The translations under genes were made by a program, and so were the position numbers. From assembly GCF_947331435.1 (NCBI RefSeq), contig NZ_CAMZOF010000007.1, positions 124,001 to 188,000 of the forward strand: a stretch of 64,000 bases of DNA, read 5' to 3'. The DNA comes from Pelagibius sp. Alg239-R121 (GTDB lineage: Bacteria > Pseudomonadota > Alphaproteobacteria > Kiloniellales > Kiloniellaceae). Below are positions 8,273 to 17,020 of the stretch, in pieces (within the stretch, counting starts at the first letter, position 1; each line of letters begins with the position of its first letter). The notes below the pieces were generated by a model. The model was given only the letters and a program-made list of their open reading frames with translations, searched no databases and was not told where the DNA came from.

Positions 8273-9091
8273 ATGAACAGCCTGGAAGGGAAAATCGCTG
8301 TCGTCACGGGCGGAACCCAAGGTCTGGGTGCGGCCATCGCCCGGCGCTTTGCGGAGGCGGGGGCCGCCGGTCTGGTGACTTGCGGTCGATCGCGTGAAAA
8401 GGGCCAGGCTGTTGCGGCAGTGATTCAAAAAGATACCGACTGTCCAGTGCAATTCGTCACGGCCGATCTGGGCGAGGTGGCCGATTGCCGCGCGGTCATT
8501 ACCGCTGCGGATCATCACTTTGGCCGTGTCGATGTCCTGGTCAATGCGGCAGGTCTCACGGATCGCGGAAATATTCTCGACACCTCGGAGGAACTCTTTG
8601 ACCGGATGATGGCGATCAACACGCGTGGGCCTTTTTTTCTGATGCAGGACGCCGCCAAGGTCATGATCCGCGACGGTATAGAAGGCGCGATTGTCAATAT
8701 CGGTTCGACCTCCGCCTTGGCTGGCCAGCCCTTCATCTCAGCCTACTGCACTTCCAAAGGTGCGCTTGCGACCCTTACGCGCAACACGGCTTTTGCCCTG
8801 CTGCGCAATCGAATCCGGGTGAACCAGTTAAATATTGGCTGGATGGCGTCCGATGGCGAGCATCGGATTCAGACTCAGTACCACGGGGCGGAAGACAACT
8901 GGCTGGACGCGGCCGCCGCTGCCCAACCCTTCGGGCGCTTGCTGGCGCCGGCCGAGGTCGCCAAAGCAGTCGCCTTCATGGCATCCAGTGACGCGGGTAT
9001 GATGACCGGGTCTGTCGTCAATTTCGATCAGTCGGTCTGGGGTGGATATCCCTTCGAACCCCCGGCACCGTCGGAAGCTATGTCGCTTTAG
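8273..9091 (+). CDS. SDR family oxidoreductase in the iolDE operon
   Basis: This 272-residue short-chain dehydrogenase has the cofactor motif TGGTQGLGAAIARR (about residues 11-24), a structural NAAGLT motif and the catalytic Tyr-Lys pair in YCTSKGA. The C-terminus ends FDQSVWGGYPFEPP, in place of the common VDGG ending. Its start immediately follows the iolE stop, with GAGGAGG inside iolE as ribosome-binding site, so it is tightly coupled to inositol degradation. It may oxidise an inositol isomer or a pathway intermediate; the substrate cannot be read from the sequence. Confidence 0.9.
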   Translation: MNSLEGKIAVVTGGTQGLGAAIARRFAEAGAAGLVTCGRSREKGQAVAAVIQKDTDCPVQFVTADLGEVADCRAVITAADHHFGRVDVLVNAAGLTDRGNILDTSEELFDRMMAINTRGPFFLMQDAAKVMIRDGIEGAIVNIGSTSALAGQPFISAYCTSKGALATLTRNTAFALLRNRIRVNQLNIGWMASDGEHRIQTQYHGAEDNWLDAAAAAQPFGRLLAPAEVAKAVAFMASSDAGMMTGSVVNFDQSVWGGYPFEPPAPSEAMSL

Positions 9092-9113
9092 GATATATCG
9101 CGTTGAGCCGGAA

Positions 9114-10007
9114 CTACTTTTCCGTCACGACAGGAATGCGCGGCGTCTCTTCGCCCTTTTGCAGGCGGGAGGCCAGCGCGACCATCAGGGCTTGCGCCAG
9201 ACACATGGGGGCGGCCAGTGAACGGGAAAAAGCGTATTCATCTTCCGGTACGGCAAAGAGCACCTCGGCGGTTTTGGCCAGGGGTGACAGGGTACTGTCG
9301 GAGATCGCGATGATCGGCACGCCGTGCGCTGCCGCGTCTTCGGTGATGTTCACGACTTCGGTAGCGTAAAAGCGGAAGGAGACAGCCAGCAATACGTCGC
9401 CGGGCTGCATCACCTTGGCCATCTGCGTCGCCAGACCACCGGCAGTGTCCAGGAAGGTCGTCTTACGTCCCAACATGGTCAGGATATAGCGCATCAAATT
9501 GGCGATCGGCTCCGACCGCAGTTGCCCAACCAGATAAATGGTGTCGGCCTGCTCCAGCAGATCGACGGCGCGGGCCAGATCCTCCTCCGAGGTGCCGGCC
9601 ATGAGGTTTTCGAGCGAGGTGATGTCCCGGACGACGAGGTCGCTCAGAAAGCCGCGCATACCTTCGCGCGTATGCATGTCCAGATCGCTCTTCAGGGCCT
9701 TAATGCGCGCGTCGAAACCGGGGGCCGCGGTGGCCAGGCGGTTCTGGAAAATAACCTGCAGTTCCTTGAAACCCTTGAAGCCGAATTGCTGGGCAAAGCG
9801 TACCAGGCTCGAGGCATGCACGCCGCAACGGGCGGAGAGGGCGTTCACCGACAGCATGGCAATATCGTTGGGATTCTGTGTGACGAAGCGTGCGACCTTC
9901 TGATAGCTCTTGCTGAGCCCATCATAGTGATCGTGAACCGCCTGGGTCAGATCTTCGTAATTGTCGGGTGGCGAATTCGACTGCCCGGCCATCGCGGTAT
10001 TCCCCAT
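9114..10007 (-). CDS. MurR/RpiR family transcriptional regulator (IolR-like)
   Basis: This regulator of about 297 residues has an N-terminal RpiR helix-turn-helix (SYQKVARFVTQNPNDIAMLSV, then VNALSARCGVHASSLVRFAQQFGF) and a C-terminal SIS sugar-phosphate-binding domain (DTIYLVGQLRSEPIANLMRY, DVLLAVSFRFYATEV). SIS domains in such repressors usually bind a sugar-phosphate pathway intermediate. The start is uncertain: ATG at 10007, or ATG at 9992 with GGGGAA upstream; a TTG at 10049 is less likely. It converges on the SDR gene, and its own promoter overlaps the same 16-bp operator found at the iol and ABC promoters, which points to autoregulation and makes it the prime candidate regulator of all three sites. 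Confidence 0.9.
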   Translation of the reverse strand: MGNTAMAGQSNSPPDNYEDLTQAVHDHYDGLSKSYQKVARFVTQNPNDIAMLSVNALSARCGVHASSLVRFAQQFGFKGFKELQVIFQNRLATAAPGFDARIKALKSDLDMHTREGMRGFLSDLVVRDITSLENLMAGTSEEDLARAVDLLEQADTIYLVGQLRSEPIANLMRYILTMLGRKTTFLDTAGGLATQMAKVMQPGDVLLAVSFRFYATEVVNITEDAAAHGVPIIAISDSTLSPLAKTAEVLFAVPEDEYAFSRSLAAPMCLAQALMVALASRLQKGEETPRIPVVTEK

Positions 10008-10061
10008 TTCATCTGCTGGCCGCAGTTTGAACCGGGCGCATGTATTCAACGAAACTTGATT

Positions 10062-10090
10062 ATATTACGTTTCTGCAATTACCGTTGCAA
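10062..10090 (-). promoter_or_regulatory. rpiR promoter with overlapping operator (10074-10089)
   Basis: On the minus strand TTGCAA (10090-10085) and TAATAT (10067-10062) are separated by 17 bp, a good sigma-70-like promoter for the regulator. The operator TGCAA-TTACCG-TTGCA is a perfect inverted repeat that overlaps the -35 hexamer, the arrangement expected of a self-repressing gene. Confidence 0.6.
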
Positions 10091-10291
10091 TGTTTCTGTT
10101 TTCTGTTGAGTTCTTATTGTTCTTTTTCAAGATCGACCATCAGTCGATAAGCTGATTAATTTCAAACAGGTCGAGCAGCTCAACTGCAGTAGGGTTTGAA
10201 GCAGGATGTTCCTGTTCGATCTGCGGAACAGTTGTCGGGACAAGATATCGACAGCTGCTCAAAATTGCGCTGAGTAGCTGATGGCGGGACT

Positions 10292-11167
10292 TTAGTGCCA
10301 GTCAAAACCTGTTGCCGCTTGACGGAAGGTGGCCAGGGCCTGAGAGACAGTGGCATTCACAGTCGTAACCAATTCAAGCTTGCGCTCGTTGGGTAGATCG
10401 CTGATCGGGCGGTAGGACAAGCTGTTCAAGATCACAGAACTTGTCGGCATGACACTGACGCCCAGACCGTTCTGAAGCAGCTCCAAAATCCAGTCCTCGC
10501 GTTCACTTCGTAAGGCCACGTTGAGGAGCAGTCCGCTTGCCTTTGTGAGATTGAGAAAATCATCGCGGAATTCACAATGGAGGCGGTCGAGGTAGGCTTC
10601 TTCTGCAATTTCCGACAGCGGTACCGTTTCGAAGTCGTTGAAACGATGGCCATCGGCAAAGGCGACGACAAGACTCTCGGTAAAGAGATGAATCGCCTCA
10701 AAGCGCGGATCGTGCTCTTTCGAGCGGCCGCAAAACACGCAGTCCGCCTGGCCGTTCAACAGCAGGTCGGGTATTCGTGAGGCTGTGACATCGTGCAGCG
10801 TAATTTCGATGTGCGGATGGGCCGTGCGAAAGCTCTCCAGAAACCGGCTGAAGCGGTGCGGGCCTATGGTGCACATGACACCCACATCCAACTTTTCAAT
10901 AGCAGTTCTGGCAGCAACCCGTGCGGCGTCACGGGCTTTGCGCCGGCTGTCGTCGATCCGTTCAAAATGAACCCTCATGGTTCGGCCAAAGTCGGTGAGC
11001 TCAATCTGTTGTGAGCTCCTGTCGAACAAATCGGCGCCGAGCGTGACCTCCAATTTTCGGATTGCTTTCGACAAAGCGGGTTGCGACACGGCACAGGCCT
11101 TTGCCGCGCTCGTAAAGTTCAGGGCTTCGGCGACTGCGAGAAAATATCTGATCTGTGTGAGTTCCAT
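10292..11167 (-). CDS. LysR family transcriptional regulator
   Basis: This 291-residue protein has the LysR winged helix at residues 1-60 (ELTQIRYFLAVAEALNFTSAAKACAVSQPALSKAIRKLE) and an effector-binding domain after about residue 90 (KLDVGVMCTIGPHRFSRFLESFRTAHPHIEI). It is divergent from the cytochrome P460 lipoprotein gene with a gap of about 220 bp. An inverted repeat TATTTCA-N14-TGAAATA at 11235-11262 lies between them and could be its binding site. The usual LysR logic suggests it controls the P460 gene; the effector is unknown. Confidence 0.9.
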   Translation of the reverse strand: MELTQIRYFLAVAEALNFTSAAKACAVSQPALSKAIRKLEVTLGADLFDRSSQQIELTDFGRTMRVHFERIDDSRRKARDAARVAARTAIEKLDVGVMCTIGPHRFSRFLESFRTAHPHIEITLHDVTASRIPDLLLNGQADCVFCGRSKEHDPRFEAIHLFTESLVVAFADGHRFNDFETVPLSEIAEEAYLDRLHCEFRDDFLNLTKASGLLLNVALRSEREDWILELLQNGLGVSVMPTSSVILNSLSYRPISDLPNERKLELVTTVNATVSQALATFRQAATGFDWH

Positions 11168-11234
11168 AGTTCAAGTATTTCTGATGTGGAGACGAACGCA
11201 ATAACCAGAAGGTATTGCTTCGATAAGATATTGA

Positions 11235-11262
11235 TATTTCACTATTATATTGAGATGAAATA
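11235..11262. promoter_or_regulatory. Inverted repeat in the LysR/P460 divergent gap
   Basis: TATTTCA and TGAAATA form perfect 7-bp arms 14 bp apart in an AT-rich stretch. Position and size suit a LysR-type or promoter-proximal operator, but no second copy is seen, so the assignment is tentative. Confidence 0.35.
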
Positions 11263-11391
11263 GCTTTGTCCATGTCGCTACATCAAGAATCAACAAAGCC
11301 GCTGAACGGTACTCACCGCCTCCCGATCGACAATTCGGGGGACGGTACGAGGATCGGTGTCGGCATAAAACCGCATGGAGAGGGTTCAAGA

Positions 11392-12000
11392 ATGCGCAAC
11401 TATCTGCTTTCAACCGCGATCGTCTGTTCGCTTTTGGCTGGTGTTACCGCCTGCAGCATGACCAACGCCGCCGACGACGCCGTAACACCTGCCATATTTG
11501 CCGCCGATGGTCAGGTCATGATTCCAAAAGACTGGCGGCAGTGGGTTTATGTGGGGACACCTTTGACGCCGAATGCGCTGAACGACGGCAAGGCACCTTT
11601 TCCCGAATTCCATAACGTCTATATCGAGCCCACCGCCTTCGCCCATTGGCAAAGCACGGGCAAGTTTGCGAACGGTACCCAGATCGTGAAGGAGCTTGTG
11701 CTTATCCGGCAGAAGGACGCTGATGAAATGAACGAGGATGGTTCAACGGGCGAGGTTTCGGGTGTCGGCTATTTCCAGGGCGAATTCGCCGGCCTGGAAC
11801 TGACCGTAAAAGACACCACGCGGTACCCGGACGAGCCGGGCGGCTGGGCCTACTACAGCTTTGGGCATAACTCACCACCCTATGCCGATACGGCTAAGGC
11901 TTTCCCCACAGAAGCCTGCAATGCCTGTCATGAGACCAACGCCGCCGATGATTTCGTTTTTACGCAGTTTTACCCGGTGCTGCGCGCAGCAAAGCCGTAA
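11392..12000 (+). CDS. Cytochrome P460 family lipoprotein
   Basis: This 202-residue protein starts with a lipoprotein signal peptide (LLAGVTAC, lipid-accepting Cys at residue 21), so the mature protein is predicted to be membrane-anchored outside the cytoplasm. The domain opens DWRQWVYVGTPLTPNALNDG and ends with a c-type haem site CNACH near residue 185, as in cytochrome P460 proteins, known in ammonia oxidisers for hydroxylamine or NO chemistry. The cross-linking Lys of true P460 haem cannot be confirmed here without an alignment. The ATG follows GGAGAGGG; a longer in-frame leader back to 11266 is unlikely. The divergent LysR gene is the likely regulator. Its role in this organism is open; detoxification of a reactive nitrogen species is one guess. 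Confidence 0.82.
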   Translation: MRNYLLSTAIVCSLLAGVTACSMTNAADDAVTPAIFAADGQVMIPKDWRQWVYVGTPLTPNALNDGKAPFPEFHNVYIEPTAFAHWQSTGKFANGTQIVKELVLIRQKDADEMNEDGSTGEVSGVGYFQGEFAGLELTVKDTTRYPDEPGGWAYYSFGHNSPPYADTAKAFPTEACNACHETNAADDFVFTQFYPVLRAAKP

Positions 12001-12017
12001 CATTCCCCGTTGGGTAA

Positions 12018-12050
12018 TGAACACGCTTGCAAGTGTTGCAGGCGTGTTCA
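12018..12050 (+). terminator. Hairpin after the P460 gene (terminator-like, no U tract)
   Basis: Fifteen-base arms TGAACACGCTTGCAA and TTGCAGGCGTGTTCA pair completely with one G-U wobble around a 3-nt loop, 17 bp after the stop. No T run follows, so it may end transcription weakly or protect the mRNA 3' end. Confidence 0.5.
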
Positions 12051-12210
12051 GTCGTTATGCCGAAAAGGCTTGAACTAACAAGAAATAAAGAGCTCCACAT
12101 TTGAGAAGGCAACGAGAACTATATGGCTATGCATCTTGAAGTCTGCGTATCGCAGAGAGCGGTATTTTTAAAGCGTTTGCAAAAGAAAATCCACCGATCG
12201 CAGCTTACTT

Positions 12211-14301
12211 TTACGCGATTGGCGTTAGTCGTGTAGTTCGAGGTACTCGGATTTTCCCAACTGTGCCGATCGAGGCGCCCACAACTTTTAAGCCGTCTCG
12301 CAGTCGTTTCCAGTCAGATCTGTTCCGAATGGGGAATGTTTGAAGTAACCATTCTGCTATTGCGCGGTCTTCAAAAGCTTTTGCTCCTTGCCAATCCTGG
12401 CGGATCAGGTTTTTAAAGTAGTCCCACTTTTCTCGTGCCTCCAAGATTAACCCAAGCTGTCCAAGTGTCGCTACGTTCCAACCTAAGAAACTATATGCCA
12501 CGTCTCCAGAGCGTGTTGATGCCTTTAACGCGCCTTCATAGTCGCTACATAGAAATCGGATTATTGTTTGATAGCCCCAATGAAGTGGTTCTACTGTCAA
12601 ACCGAGTTCAACAGCCTGATTTGCCCGTGTGAGCGCGATCTCATGGCGCCCGCAGAGCGCTAACCCCAACGTGGATGAAACGAGAGTCCATGGATCATTC
12701 TCGTTCAGATCATACGCCGTCTTGTATCCCAGTTCCGCAAGGTCGAACTGACCGTTCATTGCGTAAGACCAGGCTGCACAGAGCTGTGTCTTCGAATTAG
12801 TCGGCTCGAGCCCAACGACAACTTTTACAAGAGACGTGGCTTCTCTCATGTTCTCTTCTGTACGGAATACACCGGGAAACATCTGATTTACTGAGTTGTG
12901 GAAATTTATGAGATTGCAATAAGCTGGTGCAAAACTCGGCGCATCTCCGATTATCGAACGAAAGAAACTGGCGGTCCGAATTCGATTCTTGGGCCTCCAC
13001 AGTCGGGCTTGATCTAACCCCTTCAGCCAGCGATCGAAAATGGGGAGTGAGATGTCGGGTTTTCCAATCACCTTGCTGACGCGATCGGCAGATAGATGGA
13101 CATTGAGAGCGAATGCGATCTTGCGTACGACTTGGCGTTGGCTTGCGAGCCATTGTTCAGAGTTTTCTGAGTATTCTGCACTCCAGACGTACTCTTTCGA
13201 ACCCTGATCACTGGCAGTGAGAATTAGTTCTATTTTTCCGTTTGATTGGTAGGAAGTTGCTTCGATTGTGTATTGGGCTCGGTCAGGTGTCGGCAACTTG
13301 AATAGTGGATTCTCGGTTGATCCATCTATGACGGACCATTCGCGAAAACGAACAAGGTTAGAAATTAGGTGATGCCGAAATCCCTTCATCAACTGTCCTT
13401 GCGCAGACTGACCGGTGTTTTCGCCAACTGTGTGAGACTGAAATGCCCCAACAACGATCATAAGACGGTTTGCCGTGACGTTTTGTTTGCCACTATCGAG
13501 AGCACCTGCTTCGGTCGTAGCGATACGTTCTGCCCGATGTGATGGCTCAATTAAAGGTGGGTCAAAATCTCCGATTTTGATGCTAACAACTAAGTTCTGA
13601 GTCTTGATGGAAGGCTCCATGTCGTGCTCTGTGTCCAGCAAGTCATAAAGCGCTTTGTATCGATCAAGTGCTCTCGAGATGTCTCCCTCTTTCGCGTAGG
13701 TCAACATCAAGTATCGACAAGCTCCCTCGTGAGTCGGATCAAGGTTTGAAAGTGCAAGCGCTAGCTCTTTTGTTGCTTGATGTTGTTGCGAACCGACGTT
13801 TTCCTCCATAGCGTTAAGCTTCGATTCCAACGAAAAAACTAAGCGCTCGTGAAATATCTGTCTTTGCACCATTAGCCATGATTTGACAGCTGCATCGACA
13901 TCTTCAAATCCGAGTAAAAGTTCTTCTGATAGGCACTTTTTCTCGAGCATCAGTGGATGCGGCTTAGCGCATTCTGTGTTGTCCAAGACAGACCAAACGT
14001 CGACTTCAAATTCCGAAGAGTCCAGGGAGGCTTCATTGCGGCTGATCTGCAAACCTGGCGAGCTGAGTTCGGCAAATACCTGTTTCAGGCTGCGCAATGC
14101 CTGGCGCAGTGAACCCCGTGCATTCGATTCTGGAACATTACTCCACAACAGCCCTGCAAGTTGTTCCCTCGTTTGCCGGAAGTCTTGGCTAAGGGCGAGA
14201 TACGCCAGCAGTACCTGTGCCTTACGGTTGCGAATAGCAATTCTGCGGCCACTGTATGTTAGGGAGAATCCGCCGATAAGAGAGAGGTATAAATACTGCA
14301 T
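12211..14301 (-). CDS. BTAD-domain transcriptional regulator with C-terminal TPR region
   Basis: This protein of about 696 residues starts with an OmpR-like winged helix (about 1-85: MQYLYLSLIGGFSLTYSGRRI), followed by a bacterial transcriptional activation domain (about 90-240, AKEGDISRALDRYKALYDLL) as in SARP-type regulators. A middle domain (RLMIVVGAFQSH) resembles the TolB/adenylate-cyclase-associated module, and the C-terminal 250 residues look like TPR repeats (AWSYAMNGQFDLAELGYKTAYDLN). I prefer the ATG at 14301; a TTG at 14352 would add 17 residues and neither has a clear Shine-Dalgarno. Base composition is visibly more AT-rich than the flanking operons, suggesting transfer. The signal and target genes are unknown. 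Confidence 0.8.
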   Translation of the reverse strand: MQYLYLSLIGGFSLTYSGRRIAIRNRKAQVLLAYLALSQDFRQTREQLAGLLWSNVPESNARGSLRQALRSLKQVFAELSSPGLQISRNEASLDSSEFEVDVWSVLDNTECAKPHPLMLEKKCLSEELLLGFEDVDAAVKSWLMVQRQIFHERLVFSLESKLNAMEENVGSQQHQATKELALALSNLDPTHEGACRYLMLTYAKEGDISRALDRYKALYDLLDTEHDMEPSIKTQNLVVSIKIGDFDPPLIEPSHRAERIATTEAGALDSGKQNVTANRLMIVVGAFQSHTVGENTGQSAQGQLMKGFRHHLISNLVRFREWSVIDGSTENPLFKLPTPDRAQYTIEATSYQSNGKIELILTASDQGSKEYVWSAEYSENSEQWLASQRQVVRKIAFALNVHLSADRVSKVIGKPDISLPIFDRWLKGLDQARLWRPKNRIRTASFFRSIIGDAPSFAPAYCNLINFHNSVNQMFPGVFRTEENMREATSLVKVVVGLEPTNSKTQLCAAWSYAMNGQFDLAELGYKTAYDLNENDPWTLVSSTLGLALCGRHEIALTRANQAVELGLTVEPLHWGYQTIIRFLCSDYEGALKASTRSGDVAYSFLGWNVATLGQLGLILEAREKWDYFKNLIRQDWQGAKAFEDRAIAEWLLQTFPIRNRSDWKRLRDGLKVVGASIGTVGKIRVPRTTRLTPIA

Positions 14302-14752
14302 TGAAGAGAACGCATCCGTATTTTCATTTCGTCCAGCAGAACGCTCAATCAACTTAAGTTACGTCAGCTGCCACTGATGGTTTTCAGCAACCCTGTAGCT
14401 TAAGGAAATATTCTTCCAAAGGGTTTAGTTTACCAAAAATTGTGGTGGTGAGAAGCTGTACTTCCGACACGGGCACTTCTCCTGACGACAAAAAATTGGG
14501 TGTCCATTCTGGAACCCAAACAGAGCGCAGCACTCTGACTCTATGTGATTGGGGGGAATTTACATGGAAGTGTATCGGGCTTCACGTTGTCCAACATGCA
14601 AGTGCAGTGGTCGTAGTAAAGACCGTTCGGTCGCTTGTTTTCTTTAGGAGTTTCATTTTCTAGACTGACGCAGCATAAGAGATTCTTGATGAATTGACAT
14701 CCCTGCAGCGTTATTGAACCGATTTGAAGTCTAGTCGATCCCTTAAGCGTGC
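14302..14752. other. Gap of about 450 bp without a recognisable gene
   Basis: AT-richer sequence between the BTAD regulator start and the end of the HAD gene. An open frame of 73 codons (14442-14663) lacks a ribosome-binding site and any recognisable motif. I see no hairpin with a T tract here. Confidence 0.5.
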
Positions 14753-15457
14753 TCATATGTATCGCTGAAGCGTTGCAATTTCTCCAAAGACAGCTGCCGG
14801 TTCCAACGCCTCCAACCCTGCGCGGTGGCTGTCGGTTTGCGCGTGCCCGCCACCGGTAAAGCCGACCACACTCATTCCCGCGCGCTTGGCGGCTTCGATC
14901 CCGGCAGGGCTGTCTTCGATTACCAAACAATCTTCCGGAGCCGTTCTCATTACCCGTGCAGCATGGAGAAACAGATCCGGTGCCGGCTTGCCGTTGGTGA
15001 CCATCGACGCACTATAGATATGAGGATCGAACGCCGAGAGAAGGCCGGTGATTTCGAGGGAAAGCCGAATGCGTTCCAACTGGCTGGACGAGGCAACGCA
15101 GACCGGCAAATCCAGCGTACGCAGCAATTCGGCGATGCCGGGTATGGGGCGAAGTTCTTTCCGGTAGAGATCAAAGAGCTGCAGCCGCATGGATTCAAGG
15201 TCGGCGGATGAGAAATCAACGCCGAAGTCGCGGCTTAAAATTTCGGTGGTGGTTGCCAGACTCTTCCCGAGGAAAAGCTTGTAGCAGTCCTGCATGGGGA
15301 TCGACGCGCCTGCGGCTGCCACGTTGTCGCGCAGAACGCGAAACGACAGAGGTTCGCTGTCGACCAGCACGCCGTCACAGTCGAAGATGATAAGACGCGG
15401 GCGCTTCAGAGGCGCCGTGTCCTTAGGTCGTTGTTTACCAGCAGGTGTATCCGCCAT
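14753..15457 (-). CDS. HAD-IA family sugar-phosphate phosphatase (PGM-beta-like)
   Basis: This 234-residue hydrolase shows all HAD motifs: DCDGVLVDSE (nucleophile and acid Asp), VASSS (motif II), the conserved Lys in NGKPAPDLF, and EDSPAGIEAAKRAGM (motif IV). This is the profile of phosphatases or phosphomutases acting on small sugar or polyol phosphates. The gene is last in the smo-type polyol operon and overlaps the upstream SDR gene by 23 bp, so it probably dephosphorylates an intermediate or a toxic dead-end phosphate of that pathway. Confidence 0.9.
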   Translation of the reverse strand: MADTPAGKQRPKDTAPLKRPRLIIFDCDGVLVDSEPLSFRVLRDNVAAAGASIPMQDCYKLFLGKSLATTTEILSRDFGVDFSSADLESMRLQLFDLYRKELRPIPGIAELLRTLDLPVCVASSSQLERIRLSLEITGLLSAFDPHIYSASMVTNGKPAPDLFLHAARVMRTAPEDCLVIEDSPAGIEAAKRAGMSVVGFTGGGHAQTDSHRAGLEALEPAAVFGEIATLQRYI

Positions 15458-16211
15458 CCGCCACCACGATTGATCCGGTCATCAGGCTCGACGCATCTGA
15501 TGCCAGAAAGTGTACAATTGATGCGATCTCATCGGGTTGGCCGACTCGGCCCATCGGGGTCATCTCCAGCCAGGTTTTATACATTTCCGGCTCCTCCGTC
15601 ATGCCGAAGTGGGTCAGCGGAGTCTCGATGTAGGTGGGAGCCACCGCGTTCACTCGAACGCCGCGTGCGGCCCACTCGGCCGCAAGGGACTTGGTCAACT
15701 GATGCACAGCGGCTTTCGATGCGTTGTAGAAGGACTGCGGCTGCGGCTTGTTGACGATCAGACCGGACATGGAGCCGATGTTGATAATGGAGCCGGAACC
15801 CTGTTTGAGCATCTCGCGGCCGAAGGCGCGGCAGCACCAGAAGAGGCCGTCGAGATTGACGTCCATGTGAAAACGCCAGTGTTCGTCAGAAGTATCTTCG
15901 GCCCGCACGTCGCTGTTCGCCACGCCGGCGTTGTTGACCAAGATGTCGACACGCCCATGTTCTTTCATGACCGCAGTCACGGCTGTATCTACCGCGCCCG
16001 ATTTGGTGACGTCCATCACGATGCCATGGGTTTCGATGCCGAAAGTCTTCAATTCCGCTACGCTGGCGTCGACCCGGTCAGGAAAGAGGTCGGCGACCAC
16101 GACCGTTGCGCCGGCTTCACCGAGCGCGCGGGCGCAGGCAGCTCCTATGCCCTGGCCAGCGCCGGTTATGATCGCGACTTTTCCATCCAGCTTTAACTTC
16201 TCGAGATACAC
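15435..16211 (-). CDS. SDR family polyol dehydrogenase
   Basis: This 258-residue short-chain dehydrogenase has TGAGQGIGAACARALGEAGA as cofactor motif (about residues 15-34), VNNAGV, a catalytic YNASK, and ends VADGGYTCW, an ending common among polyol and threitol/erythritol dehydrogenases of Alphaproteobacteria. It lies 29 bp downstream of the smoS-like gene in the same operon. It probably oxidises a second polyol carried by the same transporter. Specificity is not readable. Confidence 0.9.
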   Translation of the reverse strand: MYLEKLKLDGKVAIITGAGQGIGAACARALGEAGATVVVADLFPDRVDASVAELKTFGIETHGIVMDVTKSGAVDTAVTAVMKEHGRVDILVNNAGVANSDVRAEDTSDEHWRFHMDVNLDGLFWCCRAFGREMLKQGSGSIINIGSMSGLIVNKPQPQSFYNASKAAVHQLTKSLAAEWAARGVRVNAVAPTYIETPLTHFGMTEEPEMYKTWLEMTPMGRVGQPDEIASIVHFLASDASSLMTGSIVVADGGYTCW

Positions 16212-16240
16212 GGTTCACTTCCTTAATATTATGTGAGGTT

Positions 16241-17020
16241 TCAGCTCATCCAGTTGCCGCCGTCGACGTTCAAGGTCTGAGCGGTGATGTAGCGGGCATC
16301 ATCAGATGCGAGAAAAACACAGGGGGCGGCCACGTCCCGAGGGTCGCCCATGCGACCAAGGGGAACGGCCGTGCCGACTTCACGCTTCTTCTGGCCCTTG
16401 GGTTTGTTTTCGTATTCGGCGAACTGCGCATCGACCAGATCCCACATCGGCGTGTCGATGACGCCGGGCGCAATGGCGTTGACGCGGATGTTGTCCCCGG
16501 CCAGCTCCAGCGCCAGCGACTGCGTGATCGAGATCACGGCCGCCTTGGTCGAACAGTAAATCGTGATATTGGGCTCCCCACGGCGCCCGGCCTGGCTGGT
16601 GAAATTCACGATCACACCGCCGCCGCGTTTTCGCATCGAGGGCACGACCGCCTGCGCGGTAAAAACCGTGCCGGCAACGTTCACATCATACTGACGGCGG
16701 TAGTCTTCGAACGTGATCCTGTCGATGGAGGCCATGTTGAAGATGCCGGCGTTGTTCACCAGAATATCGATTCCGCCCCAGGCTTCCTCGACAGCGGCGA
16801 CACCGGCTGTGATGGAGGAGGGATCGGCCACGTCCATGGCAACCGCCATTCCGCCACCGATGGTCCCGGCGAGTGCCGTGGCGGTCTCTTTCGCATCCTC
16901 TTCCAGCAGATCGGCGACGGCCACCTTTGCGCCGGCGGCCGCGTAGGCCTCGCAGATCGCGCGTCCGATGCCGCGGGCGCCGCCGGTTACTAGTGCTACT
17001 TTTCCTTCAAGTTTCGTCAC
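16241..17020 (-). CDS. smoS: L-iditol/sorbitol 2-dehydrogenase (SmoS-like SDR)
   Basis: This 259-residue SDR closely follows the pattern I recall for Rhodobacter sorbitol dehydrogenase Smo[44 protein letters not shown] with the catalytic Tyr-Lys, the long [21 protein letters not shown] segment, and the C-terminus [10 protein letters not shown]. It should oxidise D-sorbitol, and perhaps galactitol or L-iditol, to the ketose with NAD. Its start overlaps the SmoK stop (ATGA type), binding it to the transporter operon. Confidence 0.9.
   Translation of the reverse strand: MTKLEGKVALVTGGARGIGRAICEAYAAAGAKVAVADLLEEDAKETATALAGTIGGGMAVAMDVADPSSITAGVAAVEEAWGGIDILVNNAGIFNMASIDRITFEDYRRQYDVNVAGTVFTAQAVVPSMRKRGGGVIVNFTSQAGRRGEPNITIYCSTKAAVISITQSLALELAGDNIRVNAIAPGVIDTPMWDLVDAQFAEYENKPKGQKKREVGTAVPLGRMGDPRDVAAPCVFLASDDARYITAQTLNVDGGNWMS

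Noticed and set aside
5723-8518. 931-codon open frame on the minus strand
   Set aside because: It lies antisense to iolD and iolE, has no ribosome-binding site and reads as His/Gly/Arg-rich nonsense; high GC leaves antisense frames open.
14442-14663. 73-codon frame in the gap before the HAD gene
   Set aside because: No ribosome-binding site, no motif, and composition similar to the non-coding flank.
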